DNA of 38,286 nt from Spirulina sp. (GTDB taxonomy: Bacteria; Cyanobacteriota; Cyanobacteriia; Cyanobacteriales; Spirulinaceae), in the NCBI GenBank assembly GCA_011390265.1, contig JAABSU010000004.1, forward strand, positions 1-38,286. Reading direction: 5' to 3'. A model generated the notes under the pieces. It saw only the letters and a list, made by a program, of their open reading frames with translations, searched no databases and was not told where the DNA came from. Positions 32,132-38,286 of this stretch are shown here, in pieces. Both the position numbers and the translations under genes were made by a program. Position 1 is the first letter of the stretch, and each line of letters starts with the position of its first letter.

Positions 32132-32455
32132 TTAGGCACAAGAAACAGTCTGAACTTTGATATCTACACGCAACTCTTTACGAAGGACATTGAGAATAGT
32201 AGTTAGGTTATCCATTGTAGGATTACCTTTTGCAGATAACATCCGGTGAAGACTTTTGCTTGGTTTAGATGTTTCAATAGCCAGCTCCTCAAAGCCTACG
32301 GTTGCATTTACAAGATCTCTTAATATGAGTCTTGCAGTTTCTGGTTCACCGTTGAGGAAAAGAGAAACAGCTTCATCAAGTAGAGCTGCTGCAAATTCAG
32401 GATCTCGTTGAACTCGCGCATTAATTGTTTCTTTGAAGTCTCTTGTTAATGCCAT
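32132..32455 (-). CDS. HigA-like antitoxin (HI1420/TIGR02684 type)
   Basis: This 107-residue protein has the family's N-terminal region (FKETINARVQRDPEFAAALL) and a helix-turn-helix at about 55-100 (FEELAIETSKPSKSLHRMLS...PTMDNLTTILNVL). This matches the probable addiction-module antidotes related to H. influenzae HI1420. The toxin gene lies just upstream, the usual order for HigBA/HI1419-HI1420 pairs, 5 bases before this ATG. The antitoxin reading frame is intact even though the toxin carries a stop. It probably represses its own promoter. Confidence 0.82.
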   Translation of the reverse strand: MALTRDFKETINARVQRDPEFAAALLDEAVSLFLNGEPETARLILRDLVNATVGFEELAIETSKPSKSLHRMLSAKGNPTMDNLTTILNVLRKELRVDIKVQTVSCA

Positions 32456-32460
32456 GATCT

Positions 32461-32832
32461 TTACCTCTTCTTTCTTTTCTTGCTTTTAGTTTCTTCTTGT
32501 GTCGCTGTTTTACTAGCCTTTTTCTTTCGTCTTTTATATTCTTGGTACAGTTCTCTAGCTTGCTTAATATCTGACTCCTGACCTTTTTTAGTGCCACCTC
32601 AAAATAGGACAATGAGCTGTTTACCATCTTGAGCCAAGTAAATCCGATACCCTGGCCCCCAATTAATTTTGTACTCGCCGATTCCATCGAACCACTTGAT
32701 GCTGGATGTGTTACCTAGCTCTAGACGAGACTTAGCCACTGCCACCTTTGCAGCGGCTCTAGCATCCAGACTATCGAACCATTTCTGATAAGGATTTGAG
32801 TCATCTTCTCTAATGTATTCCTGGACTTTCAT
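32461..32832 (-). pseudogene. RelE/HigB-type toxin interrupted by an in-frame TGA
   Basis: ATG 32832 opens a frame reading MKVQEYIREDDSNPYQKWFD, then INWGPGYRIYLAQDGKQLIVLF, a clear RelE/ParE-superfamily toxin of the HI1419 type. A TGA follows at 32599-32601. In the same frame the next residues are GGTKKGQESDIKQARELYQE, the conserved C-terminal motif of the family. That frame continues to TAA at 32461, just before the antitoxin. A single base change (for example GGA to TGA, or TGT/TGC to TGA) explains the break. The 77-residue product lacks the GGTKK motif and is probably inactive, unless the stop is read through or is a sequencing error. Confidence 0.8.
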
Positions 32833-32937
32833 ACTAGATTGATAGTAACTTATACGTTACCAACTGTCAAGAGCAATGTCTGAGCAGTGTATGTGTACTC
32901 AAATTAATCAGAAAATGACTACCTGTCTAACCGCCTT

Positions 32938-32969
32938 AATGTGTGGAAAAGCCGGAACTTCCACACATT
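32938..32969. repeat. Perfect 11-base inverted repeat upstream of the toxin gene
   Basis: AATGTGTGGAA (32938-32948) and TTCCACACATT (32959-32969) are exact inverted arms around a 10-base spacer. They lie about 105 bases upstream of the HigB-like ATG and immediately before the right-hand 78-base repeat. It could be an operator for the TA module, a terminator-like hairpin or the trace of a mobile element. Confidence 0.6.
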
Positions 32970-32979
32970 GGCGGGATTC

Positions 32980-33056
32980 TAGCACATGGATATCGATGTG
33001 TCCAAGATTGCTAGGGATAGCATATACAAACTTCTTTTTTGGGTTAAAACCCTTAA
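32980..33056. repeat. Diverged direct repeat, right copy
   Basis: This is the counterpart of 31956-32033 in the same orientation. It lies about 35 bases upstream of the TPR gene and probably contains that gene's native upstream region (TAGCATATACAAAC...GGGTTAAAACCCTTAA). The left copy would then be a duplicate carried with, or produced by, insertion of the TA module. Confidence 0.75.
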
Positions 33057-33091
33057 AGGATTTGTTACATTGAAGGACGATAGATACGCTA

Positions 33092-33922
33092 ATGCGGATC
33101 GCCCCATCCCCCGGAGTGTTTGTGCGTCTTTCTCAACTGCTGATTTCCCTCTTGCTCACCCTCACCCTCCTCACCGGCTGGATCGCCCCCGCCCAAGGGG
33201 CCATCACCCTGGCGGATTTAGAAGCGGGGGAGGCCCTAGCGGGAGAGGCGATCGCCGCCCTCGAACAAGGCAATTTTGAGCAAGCCGAAACCCTTTGGAG
33301 CCAACTGATCGAGCAATTCCCCACCAATCCCGCCGTGTGGAGCAATCGCGGTAATACCCGCCTCAGTCAAAACCATATTGATGCCGCCATTGCTGATTTT
33401 AATGAGGCGATCGCCCTCGCCCCCGATGCCCCCGACCCCTACCTCAACCGAGGCATTGCCTACGAAGCCTTGGGGGATTGGACTAAAGCTATTGCGGATT
33501 ATGATCAAGTACTAAGCCTCAACCCCGAAGATGCGATCGCCTATAACAATCGCGGCAATGCCAAAGGGGGCCAAGGGGATTGGCCAGGGGCGTTGGCAGA
33601 TTATCAAGGGGCGATCGCCCGCCAGCCTCAATTTTCCATGGCCCAAGCCAACTATGCCCTCGCCCTCTACGAAGTCGGCCAAGATCAAGCCGCCCTCAAA
33701 GCCATGCAATCCTTAGCCCGGAAATATCCCATGTTTCCCGATATGCGAGCCGCCCTCACCGCCATCCTCTGGGGGATGAACCGCCAAGGGGAAGCGGAAA
33801 GCCATTGGGTCGCCGCCATTGGTTTAGATGGTCGGTATCAAAATCTTGACTGGGTGCGGGAGATTCGCCGCTGGCCGCCCCGCATTACCCAGGATCTTGA
33901 GCATTTCCTGACGTTGGAATGA
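33092..33922 (+). CDS. Secreted or lumenal TPR-repeat protein
   Basis: This 276-residue protein has a signal peptide (about 10-36, LLISLLLTLTLLTGWIAPAQG) followed by four to five tetratricopeptide units from about residue 48. Examples are FEQAETLWSQLIEQFPTNPA, VWSNRGNTRLSQNHIDAAIA and PYLNRGIAYEALGDWTKAIA. It should be exported across the cytoplasmic or thylakoid membrane and act in protein-protein contacts. ATG 33092 is used; it lies in a short dispersed repeat (TACGCTAATGCGGATCGC), and GTG 33116 is a possible alternative start closer to the signal peptide. Confidence 0.82.
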   Translation: MRIAPSPGVFVRLSQLLISLLLTLTLLTGWIAPAQGAITLADLEAGEALAGEAIAALEQGNFEQAETLWSQLIEQFPTNPAVWSNRGNTRLSQNHIDAAIADFNEAIALAPDAPDPYLNRGIAYEALGDWTKAIADYDQVLSLNPEDAIAYNNRGNAKGGQGDWPGALADYQGAIARQPQFSMAQANYALALYEVGQDQAALKAMQSLARKYPMFPDMRAALTAILWGMNRQGEAESHWVAAIGLDGRYQNLDWVREIRRWPPRITQDLEHFLTLE

Positions 33923-34052
33923 AAAATTAAAGTCTGGGCTTCTTAATCTCTTCTTTAGCGGCGATTGAAAGGAATCACGGTACGTTAAAACTAAAGGCAG
34001 GTGTTTGCAGGCAAACACTGCCATTGCTATAGATGAGGCGATCGAGAAGTTT

Positions 34053-35474
34053 ATGACAAAACGAACCTTTGGTGTGATTGGCCTAGCCGTCATGGGGGAA
34101 AATCTTGCCCTGAATGTGGAAAGCCGGGGCTTTCCCATTGCCGTGTACAACCGCACAGGCTCAAAAACTGAGCAATTCATGGCCGAACGGGCCCAAGGGA
34201 AAGATGTGAAAGCAGCCTATTCCCTGGAAGAACTTGTCAAGATCCTCGAACGACCCCGCAAAATCCTCGTGATGGTTAAAGCGGGTGCCCCTGTGGATAA
34301 GGTGATTCAAGATCTTATCCCCCTCCTGGAGCCAGGAGACATGATCATCGACGGCGGCAACTCCCTCTATGAAGACACCGAACGCCGCACCGGGGAACTG
34401 GAAGCCGCCGGCCTCGGTTTTGTGGGCATGGGAGTGAGTGGGGGCGAAGAAGGAGCGCTCAAAGGCCCCAGCCTCATGCCGGGGGGAACCGCCAGCGCCT
34501 ATAAGGAACTGGAGCCAATTCTTGTTAAAATTGCTGCCCAAGTGGATGATGGCCCTTGCGTGGCTTACATTGGCCGCGGTGGGGCGGGGCACTACGTCAA
34601 GATGGTGCATAACGGCATTGAGTATGGCGATATGCAACTGATTGCCGAAGCCTACGATCTGCTCAAATTGGGGGCTGGGTTAACTAACCCGGAACTTCAT
34701 GAAGTCTTTGCCCAGTGGAATACTACCGATGAACTCAACTCGTTCCTGATTGAAATCACCGCTGATATTTTCACCCAGATCGATCCCGAAACGAATCAGC
34801 ATTTGGTGGATTTGATCCTGGATTCGGCGGGCCAGAAGGGCACGGGGCGATGGACGGTGATGTCTGCGTTGGAGTTGGGTGTGCCGGTGCCGACGATGTA
34901 TGCAGCAGTGAATGCGCGGATTATGTCTTCCTATAAGGAGGAGCGGGTGGCGGCTTCCCAGCAGATTACCGCTCAGGTGGGGACGTTTGGCGGCGATAAG
35001 GCGACGTTTGTTAACCAAGTCCGCGATGCCCTCTACTGCTCGAAAATGTGCTCCTATGCTCAGGGGATGGCGTTGCTCCGTAAGGCTTCGGCGGAATATA
35101 ACTATGGGTTAGATCTGGGCGAAAGTGCCCGGATTTGGAAAGGGGGCTGTATTATTCGGGCGGGTTTCCTGGATAAAATCAAGGCGGCCTTTGCTGACAA
35201 TCCTGATCTCCCCAATTTACTGCTGGCTCCAGAATTCAAACAAAGCATTTTGGATCGGCAAGCGGCTTGGCGGACGGTGTTGGTGACGGCCAATGATTTG
35301 GGCATTCCGATTCCGGCCTTTAGTGCGTCGTTGGATTATTTCGATAGTTATCGGCGCGATCGCCTCCCCCAAAACCTCACTCAAGCCCAACGGGATTACT
35401 TCGGGGCGCACACCTACGAGCGCACCGATAAACCGAGGGGTGAGTTTTTCCACACCCAATGGATGGCGGATTAA
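34053..35474 (+). CDS. gnd: 6-phosphogluconate dehydrogenase (decarboxylating)
   Basis: This 473-residue cytosolic enzyme of the oxidative pentose-phosphate pathway converts 6-phosphogluconate and NADP+ to ribulose-5-phosphate, CO2 and NADPH. The N-terminal nucleotide-binding fold has GLAVMGENLALN and the NADP-type YNRTGSK. Substrate and catalytic motifs include DGGNSLYEDTERR, GVSGGEEGALKGPSLMPGG and KMVHNGIEYGDMQL. The C-terminal tail closes the partner's active site in the dimer. ATG 34053 begins MTKRTFGVIGL; the frame extends upstream to 34005 without family support. Confidence 0.97.
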   Translation: MTKRTFGVIGLAVMGENLALNVESRGFPIAVYNRTGSKTEQFMAERAQGKDVKAAYSLEELVKILERPRKILVMVKAGAPVDKVIQDLIPLLEPGDMIIDGGNSLYEDTERRTGELEAAGLGFVGMGVSGGEEGALKGPSLMPGGTASAYKELEPILVKIAAQVDDGPCVAYIGRGGAGHYVKMVHNGIEYGDMQLIAEAYDLLKLGAGLTNPELHEVFAQWNTTDELNSFLIEITADIFTQIDPETNQHLVDLILDSAGQKGTGRWTVMSALELGVPVPTMYAAVNARIMSSYKEERVAASQQITAQVGTFGGDKATFVNQVRDALYCSKMCSYAQGMALLRKASAEYNYGLDLGESARIWKGGCIIRAGFLDKIKAAFADNPDLPNLLLAPEFKQSILDRQAAWRTVLVTANDLGIPIPAFSASLDYFDSYRRDRLPQNLTQAQRDYFGAHTYERTDKPRGEFFHTQWMAD

Positions 35475-35845
35475 ATCCGGAAAGAAGTGAGAAGTGAGAA
35501 GTGAGGGAGAATAATAAACTTGCCTCTCTCCTCTCTTCTCTACCCTCTTTTCTCCTGTTGAACCCATACCTTTGCCTTGCGGTCTTAACAAAAAAGGGGT
35601 TCATCATTAGTGCTTGCTATTGATCGCGTTACGAGTTACGAAATCGGACTCAGTTCCTGAAAAGAGGATGTTAGCTTGAGGATAATCTACTGAGTTGACA
35701 ATGGGCTGCGGTGTTGACCGATAAACTCAAGGGCTGATGCTGTTGGAGGAGCGGACTCAACGAACAATCACGGTGCTGAAGGCTCAAGATAAAGCTTACC
35801 CCTAAGCTTTTTTGATGATTCTAGTCTTGATGAAATGGAGCAATT
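35475..35845. other. 371-base intergenic stretch
   Basis: No gene is evident. It holds a tandem GAGAAGT-type purine repeat (about 35485-35510) facing a pyrimidine tract (about 35520-35555). It also has CTTGAG/CTCAAG pairings and a TTGACA box at 35695-35700, and it ends in the terminator at 35791-35813. A small RNA or leader is possible. Confidence 0.4.
35791..35813 (+). terminator. Intrinsic terminator-like hairpin ahead of the secreted protein gene
   Basis: AAAGCTTA (35791-35798) and TAAGCTTT (35803-35810) form a perfect 8-bp stem with a CCCC loop, running directly into T residues. It lies 32 bases upstream of ATG 35846 and some 320 bases beyond gnd. It therefore probably ends a separate short transcript or acts as an attenuator. 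Confidence 0.65.
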
Positions 35846-36373
35846 ATGAAATTGAACTCATCCCAGATCGTTAAAAGTATTTCCTCTTTGAGTGCGATCG
35901 CCCTCAGCATTACTGTCCTGGGTTTGCCCGGTTTAGCCAGTTTTGCTCAAGATTATCCCGACTACAGTGCTGAACCGCTCTTTGGTACATTAAACCTTGA
36001 TGCAGGCTTTACCCCAGATCCCCAAACTGTGGATATGTTGGCCGGGGGAACTGATAATGCCAGTAATTTCAACTTAGGGCCAAATTGTGTGGGCTATGTT
36101 GCTGCCGCACAACCCGATCTTCGCCTCAATTACGCAGCGGGAGGTTTTGAAATTCTCAGTATTTATGTTAATTCAGAGGTGGATACCACATTGGTGATTA
36201 ATGGCCCCGATGGATCTTGGTATTGTAGTGATGATGATGACACAGAAGGATCGCTAAATCCCCGTGTTGTGTTTAGTTACCCCCGTTCAGGACGGTATGA
36301 CATCTGGGTGGGAACTTTTCACGATGAAGTTCACCCCGCACAAATCCAAATTAGTGAAACTTGGGCTCCGTAG
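35846..36373 (+). CDS. Secreted beta-rich protein of unknown function
   Basis: This 175-residue protein has an N-terminal signal peptide (about 1-34, ending LASFAQ). The mature part contains CVGYVAAAQPDLRLNY, SEVDTTLVINGPDGSWYCSD, a DDDDTEG acidic loop and PRSGRYDIWVGTF. This resembles small PPC-like (bacterial pre-peptidase C-terminal-like) beta-sandwich domains. Two cysteines (in CVGYV and WYCSD) could form a disulphide outside the cytoplasm. GGAG precedes the ATG. The function is unknown. It converges with mnmE. Confidence 0.75.
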   Translation: MKLNSSQIVKSISSLSAIALSITVLGLPGLASFAQDYPDYSAEPLFGTLNLDAGFTPDPQTVDMLAGGTDNASNFNLGPNCVGYVAAAQPDLRLNYAAGGFEILSIYVNSEVDTTLVINGPDGSWYCSDDDDTEGSLNPRVVFSYPRSGRYDIWVGTFHDEVHPAQIQISETWAP

Positions 36374-36381
36374 ATGAAGCC

Positions 36382-37752
36382 CTACTTTCCAATACAGAAG
36401 CGGCTGAAAATTTGATCCAGCACTGATTCCGTAACATCTTCCCCGGTGATTGTGCCGAGGGCTTGGATGGCACTGCGCAGATCAATCGTCCAAAAATCGA
36501 GGGGGAGGGGAGTGGCGATCGCCTCCTCCACATGGATTAAGGCCCGTTGAGCAGCGGTGAGGGCAGCAGCTTGGCGCTGGTTAATGGCAATATCCAGGTC
36601 GGCAATTTGGGTTTTGCCCTGGTGGACATGGGCGAGGATTGCGGTTTCCAGTTGATCAATGCCCGTTTGAGCCGTGGCGGTGGTGGCGACAATGGCGGTA
36701 ATTTCTGAAGGATAGGCTACCCCTTGGGGGTCAGCAAGATCGCTTTTATTAATCACCAAAATTAAGGGGCGGTGCTGGATCTGGGCGTAGATTTCCGCCT
36801 CTGCCGCCGTCCAACCCTGTTGCGCGTCGAGGGTGAACAGGATTAAATCCGCCTCCGCTGCGGCTTGGCGCGATCGCCTCACCCCCATTTTTTCCACCTC
36901 ATCTCCCGTCTCCCGAATCCCCGCCGTATCCAACACCTGCACCGGAATCCCCCCCACCGTCAGGCTCGATTCCACCACATCGCGGGTCGTACCGGGAAGA
37001 TCCGTAACAATGGCGCGATCGCTCCGACTCCAGGCATTTAACAGGCTCGACTTCCCCACATTGGGCTGACCCACAATCGCCACCTTCAACCCACTACGGA
37101 GCAATTCCCCCCGATCCGCCGTGGCTAAAATTTGCGCCACCTGCTCCCGGACGGCGGCCACTTGAGCGGCGATCGCCCCTTCATCCAAAGGCGGCAAATC
37201 CTCTTCAAAATCAATACGGGCCTCCACTTCCGCCAAAATAGCCAAACATTGGCCCCGCAATTGGCGAATCGGTTGGGCTAACTTGCCCCGCAGGCCCGCA
37301 AGGGCCATCTGAGCCGCCTGGGGGGAGCCGGCCCCCACCAAATCCGCCACACTTTCCGCCTGGGTGAGATCTAAACGGCCATTGAGAAACGCCCGCAGCG
37401 AAAATTCCCCCGGCTCCGCTAACCGCGCCCCCGCCTGCAAACACAATTGCAACACCTGTTGCACCGGCATTATCCCCCCGTGACAGTGAAACTCCACCAC
37501 ATCCTCACGGGTAAAGGAACGGGGGGCCAACATCAACAGCAATAGCGCCTCATCCACCATCACCCCGGTTTCGGGATTGCGGATCGAGCCGTAGAGAATG
37601 CGGTGAGTTTCCCAAGGTTGCGTTCCCGGAGCATGGAAGAGTTGACGGGCGATCGCCACCGCCCCCTGGCCCGAGAGCCGCACAATGCCAATACTGCCCT
37701 GATGGGGAACCACCGCCGAAGCAATGGCGGCGATCGTTTCACCCTGTTGCAT
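36382..37752 (-). CDS. mnmE: tRNA uridine-5-carboxymethylaminomethyl modification GTPase MnmE
   Basis: This 456-residue GTPase acts with MnmG to modify wobble uridine 34 in certain tRNAs. The N-terminal folate-binding domain begins [20 protein letters not shown] and includes [16 protein letters not shown]. The G domain has G1 GQPNVGKSS, the GTTRD loop, DTAGI and NKSD. The protein ends in the invariant CIGK tail, with the functional Cys. ATG 37752 is preceded by an AGGA; longer upstream frames are not family-like. Confidence 0.97.
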   Translation of the reverse strand: MQQGETIAAIASAVVPHQGSIGIVRLSGQGAVAIARQLFHAPGTQPWETHRILYGSIRNPETGVMVDEALLLLMLAPRSFTREDVVEFHCHGGIMPVQQVLQLCLQAGARLAEPGEFSLRAFLNGRLDLTQAESVADLVGAGSPQAAQMALAGLRGKLAQPIRQLRGQCLAILAEVEARIDFEEDLPPLDEGAIAAQVAAVREQVAQILATADRGELLRSGLKVAIVGQPNVGKSSLLNAWSRSDRAIVTDLPGTTRDVVESSLTVGGIPVQVLDTAGIRETGDEVEKMGVRRSRQAAAEADLILFTLDAQQGWTAAEAEIYAQIQHRPLILVINKSDLADPQGVAYPSEITAIVATTATAQTGIDQLETAILAHVHQGKTQIADLDIAINQRQAAALTAAQRALIHVEEAIATPLPLDFWTIDLRSAIQALGTITGEDVTESVLDQIFSRFCIGK

Positions 37753-37905
37753 AATCCTACCGAGATCAAAAAACCCTTTCCATTCTAGGGAAGGGGGGTG
37801 AACATCGGTGCAAATTAACGTAGGTCGGGCCACCATCCTGCTGAACTTGCAGGGTTTTCGCCATTCCTACGAGAATCTACGGATGCTCCCCAAGGGACAT
37901 CATCC

Positions 37906-37911
37906 TATACT
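37906..37911 (+). promoter_or_regulatory. -10 element of the candidate small RNA
   Basis: TATACT is one base from the -10 consensus and lies about 7 bases before the expected 5' end of the structured RNA at about 37918. The -35 region is weak, so the promoter may rely on an activator or alternative sigma factor. Confidence 0.5.
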
Positions 37912-37917
37912 GAAATT

Positions 37918-38075
37918 GAACCATGATTAAACCCACCAACTAAGCACAACGGTCTACCCACAGACCATCAGAGTTAGTTTGCGCATCTTCCCTAATTTTG
38001 TAACAAGTCGAAGTAAACTTGTTTCTTCCATCCCGATACCCTAAGACCCAAACTGCTTAGTTGGGGTTTTTTTTT
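37918..38075 (+). ncRNA. Candidate structured small RNA with intrinsic terminator
   Basis: A perfect 11-bp closing stem (CCAACTAAGCA 37936-37946 with TGCTTAGTTGG 38054-38064) encloses two further perfect hairpins: GGTCT/AGACC (37951-37966) and AACAAGT/ACTTGTT (38002-38023). It is followed by GG and nine T residues (38067-38075). A TATACT box precedes it. No protein frame fits. The overall length of about 155 bases and the long-range closing stem resemble the layout of 6S-type RNAs, but I cannot identify the family. It is divergent from mnmE. Confidence 0.65.
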
Positions 38076-38286
38076 GCCCTTTGCCCCCGAGACAAAAGCG
38101 GCAGATGGATAATCCGCCGCTGGGGGGTGAGAGCGAGACTCAAATCCTGGAAATATGGAGAGGCGATCGCTCCATCAATCCCGATCAAGCTCAAAGCGTC
38201 GCTATGCTGCAATTAAACCCAAAACCCTTGGCACAAAACCCAAAAGCGGTTTATAATGTGCCTAGCTGTGATTAAACCCAAACCCC
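38076..38286. other. Right-edge region without a convincing gene
   Basis: A 64-codon frame (38081-38275) has no recognisable features and is probably spurious. The end contains TATAATG (38251-38257), which could be a -10 box for a gene beyond the window, and several AAACCCAAA-type repeats. Confidence 0.4.

Noticed and set aside
32421-32687. An 88-codon Lys/Arg-rich minus-strand frame over the toxin-antitoxin junction
   Set aside because: It is an out-of-frame reading of the toxin's basic C-terminal tail and the start of the antitoxin gene.
35485-35555. Purine repeat facing a pyrimidine tract after gnd as a gnd terminator
   Set aside because: Pairing is only partial and there is no U tract, so it is mentioned as low-complexity sequence rather than called as a terminator.
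38081-38275. A 64-codon plus-strand frame at the right edge
   Set aside because: It lies directly behind the small-RNA terminator, has no ribosome-binding site or recognisable features, and seems to be intergenic sequence.
1-38286. CRISPR arrays, tRNA or rRNA genes
   Set aside because: No regularly spaced identical repeats and no cloverleaf or rRNA-like sequence were seen in any intergenic stretch on either strand.

Overview
The window looks like a chromosomal segment from a cyanobacterium. The octamer GCGATCGC (HIP1) recurs throughout most of it, and several genes belong to cyanobacterial families: an SLH-domain iron-uptake-type porin, a low-complexity-tail membrane protein, a 74-residue conserved small protein, an Uma2/DUF820 nuclease and a long-N-terminus InfB. 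The genus cannot be told from the sequence alone.

Layout. (1) 0-6.7 kb: the tail of an unknown gene and a GDYXXLXY protein, then a complete five-gene peptide/nickel-type ABC importer (binding lipoprotein, two permeases, two ATPases). (2) 6.7-10.6 kb, minus strand: a small conserved protein, a PfkB/adenosine-kinase-like sugar kinase, and an ABC-2 exporter permease with its ATPase, interleaved with palindromic repeats. (3) 10.6-19.7 kb: an ArnT-like glycosyltransferase, a porin with a clear terminator, an Uma2 nuclease, histidyl-tRNA synthetase, a very large Pro/Glu-rich protein and a membrane protein. (4) 19.8-25.1 kb, minus strand: the rimP-nusA-ylxR-infB transcription/translation operon. Its leader has a strong promoter and an intrinsic terminator just ahead of rimP, which suggests attenuation. 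(5) 25.1-28.7 kb: a CodA-like deaminase, an overlapping ABC-type ATPase + TOPRIM pair (split-OLD-like, probable phage defence), and a 7Fe-type ferredoxin. (6) 28.8-33.06 kb: an accessory stretch without any HIP1 site. It holds a HIT protein, an L,D-transpeptidase, a possible cassette-borne small membrane protein, a DUF2281-type antitoxin with a truncated PIN toxin, a GIY-YIG (LEM-3-like) protein, and a HigA-like antitoxin with a RelE/HigB-like toxin broken by an in-frame TGA. About 78-bp diverged direct repeats flank the last module. (7) 33.1-38.3 kb: a secreted TPR protein, gnd, a secreted beta-rich protein, mnmE, and a strong candidate for a structured small RNA with its own promoter and terminator.

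The main points for a second look are the ATPase/TOPRIM pair, the unidentified structured RNA divergent from mnmE, the putative attenuator of the rimP-nusA-infB operon, and the decaying toxin-antitoxin island with its flanking repeats. All family assignments come from reading motifs; no database search was run.
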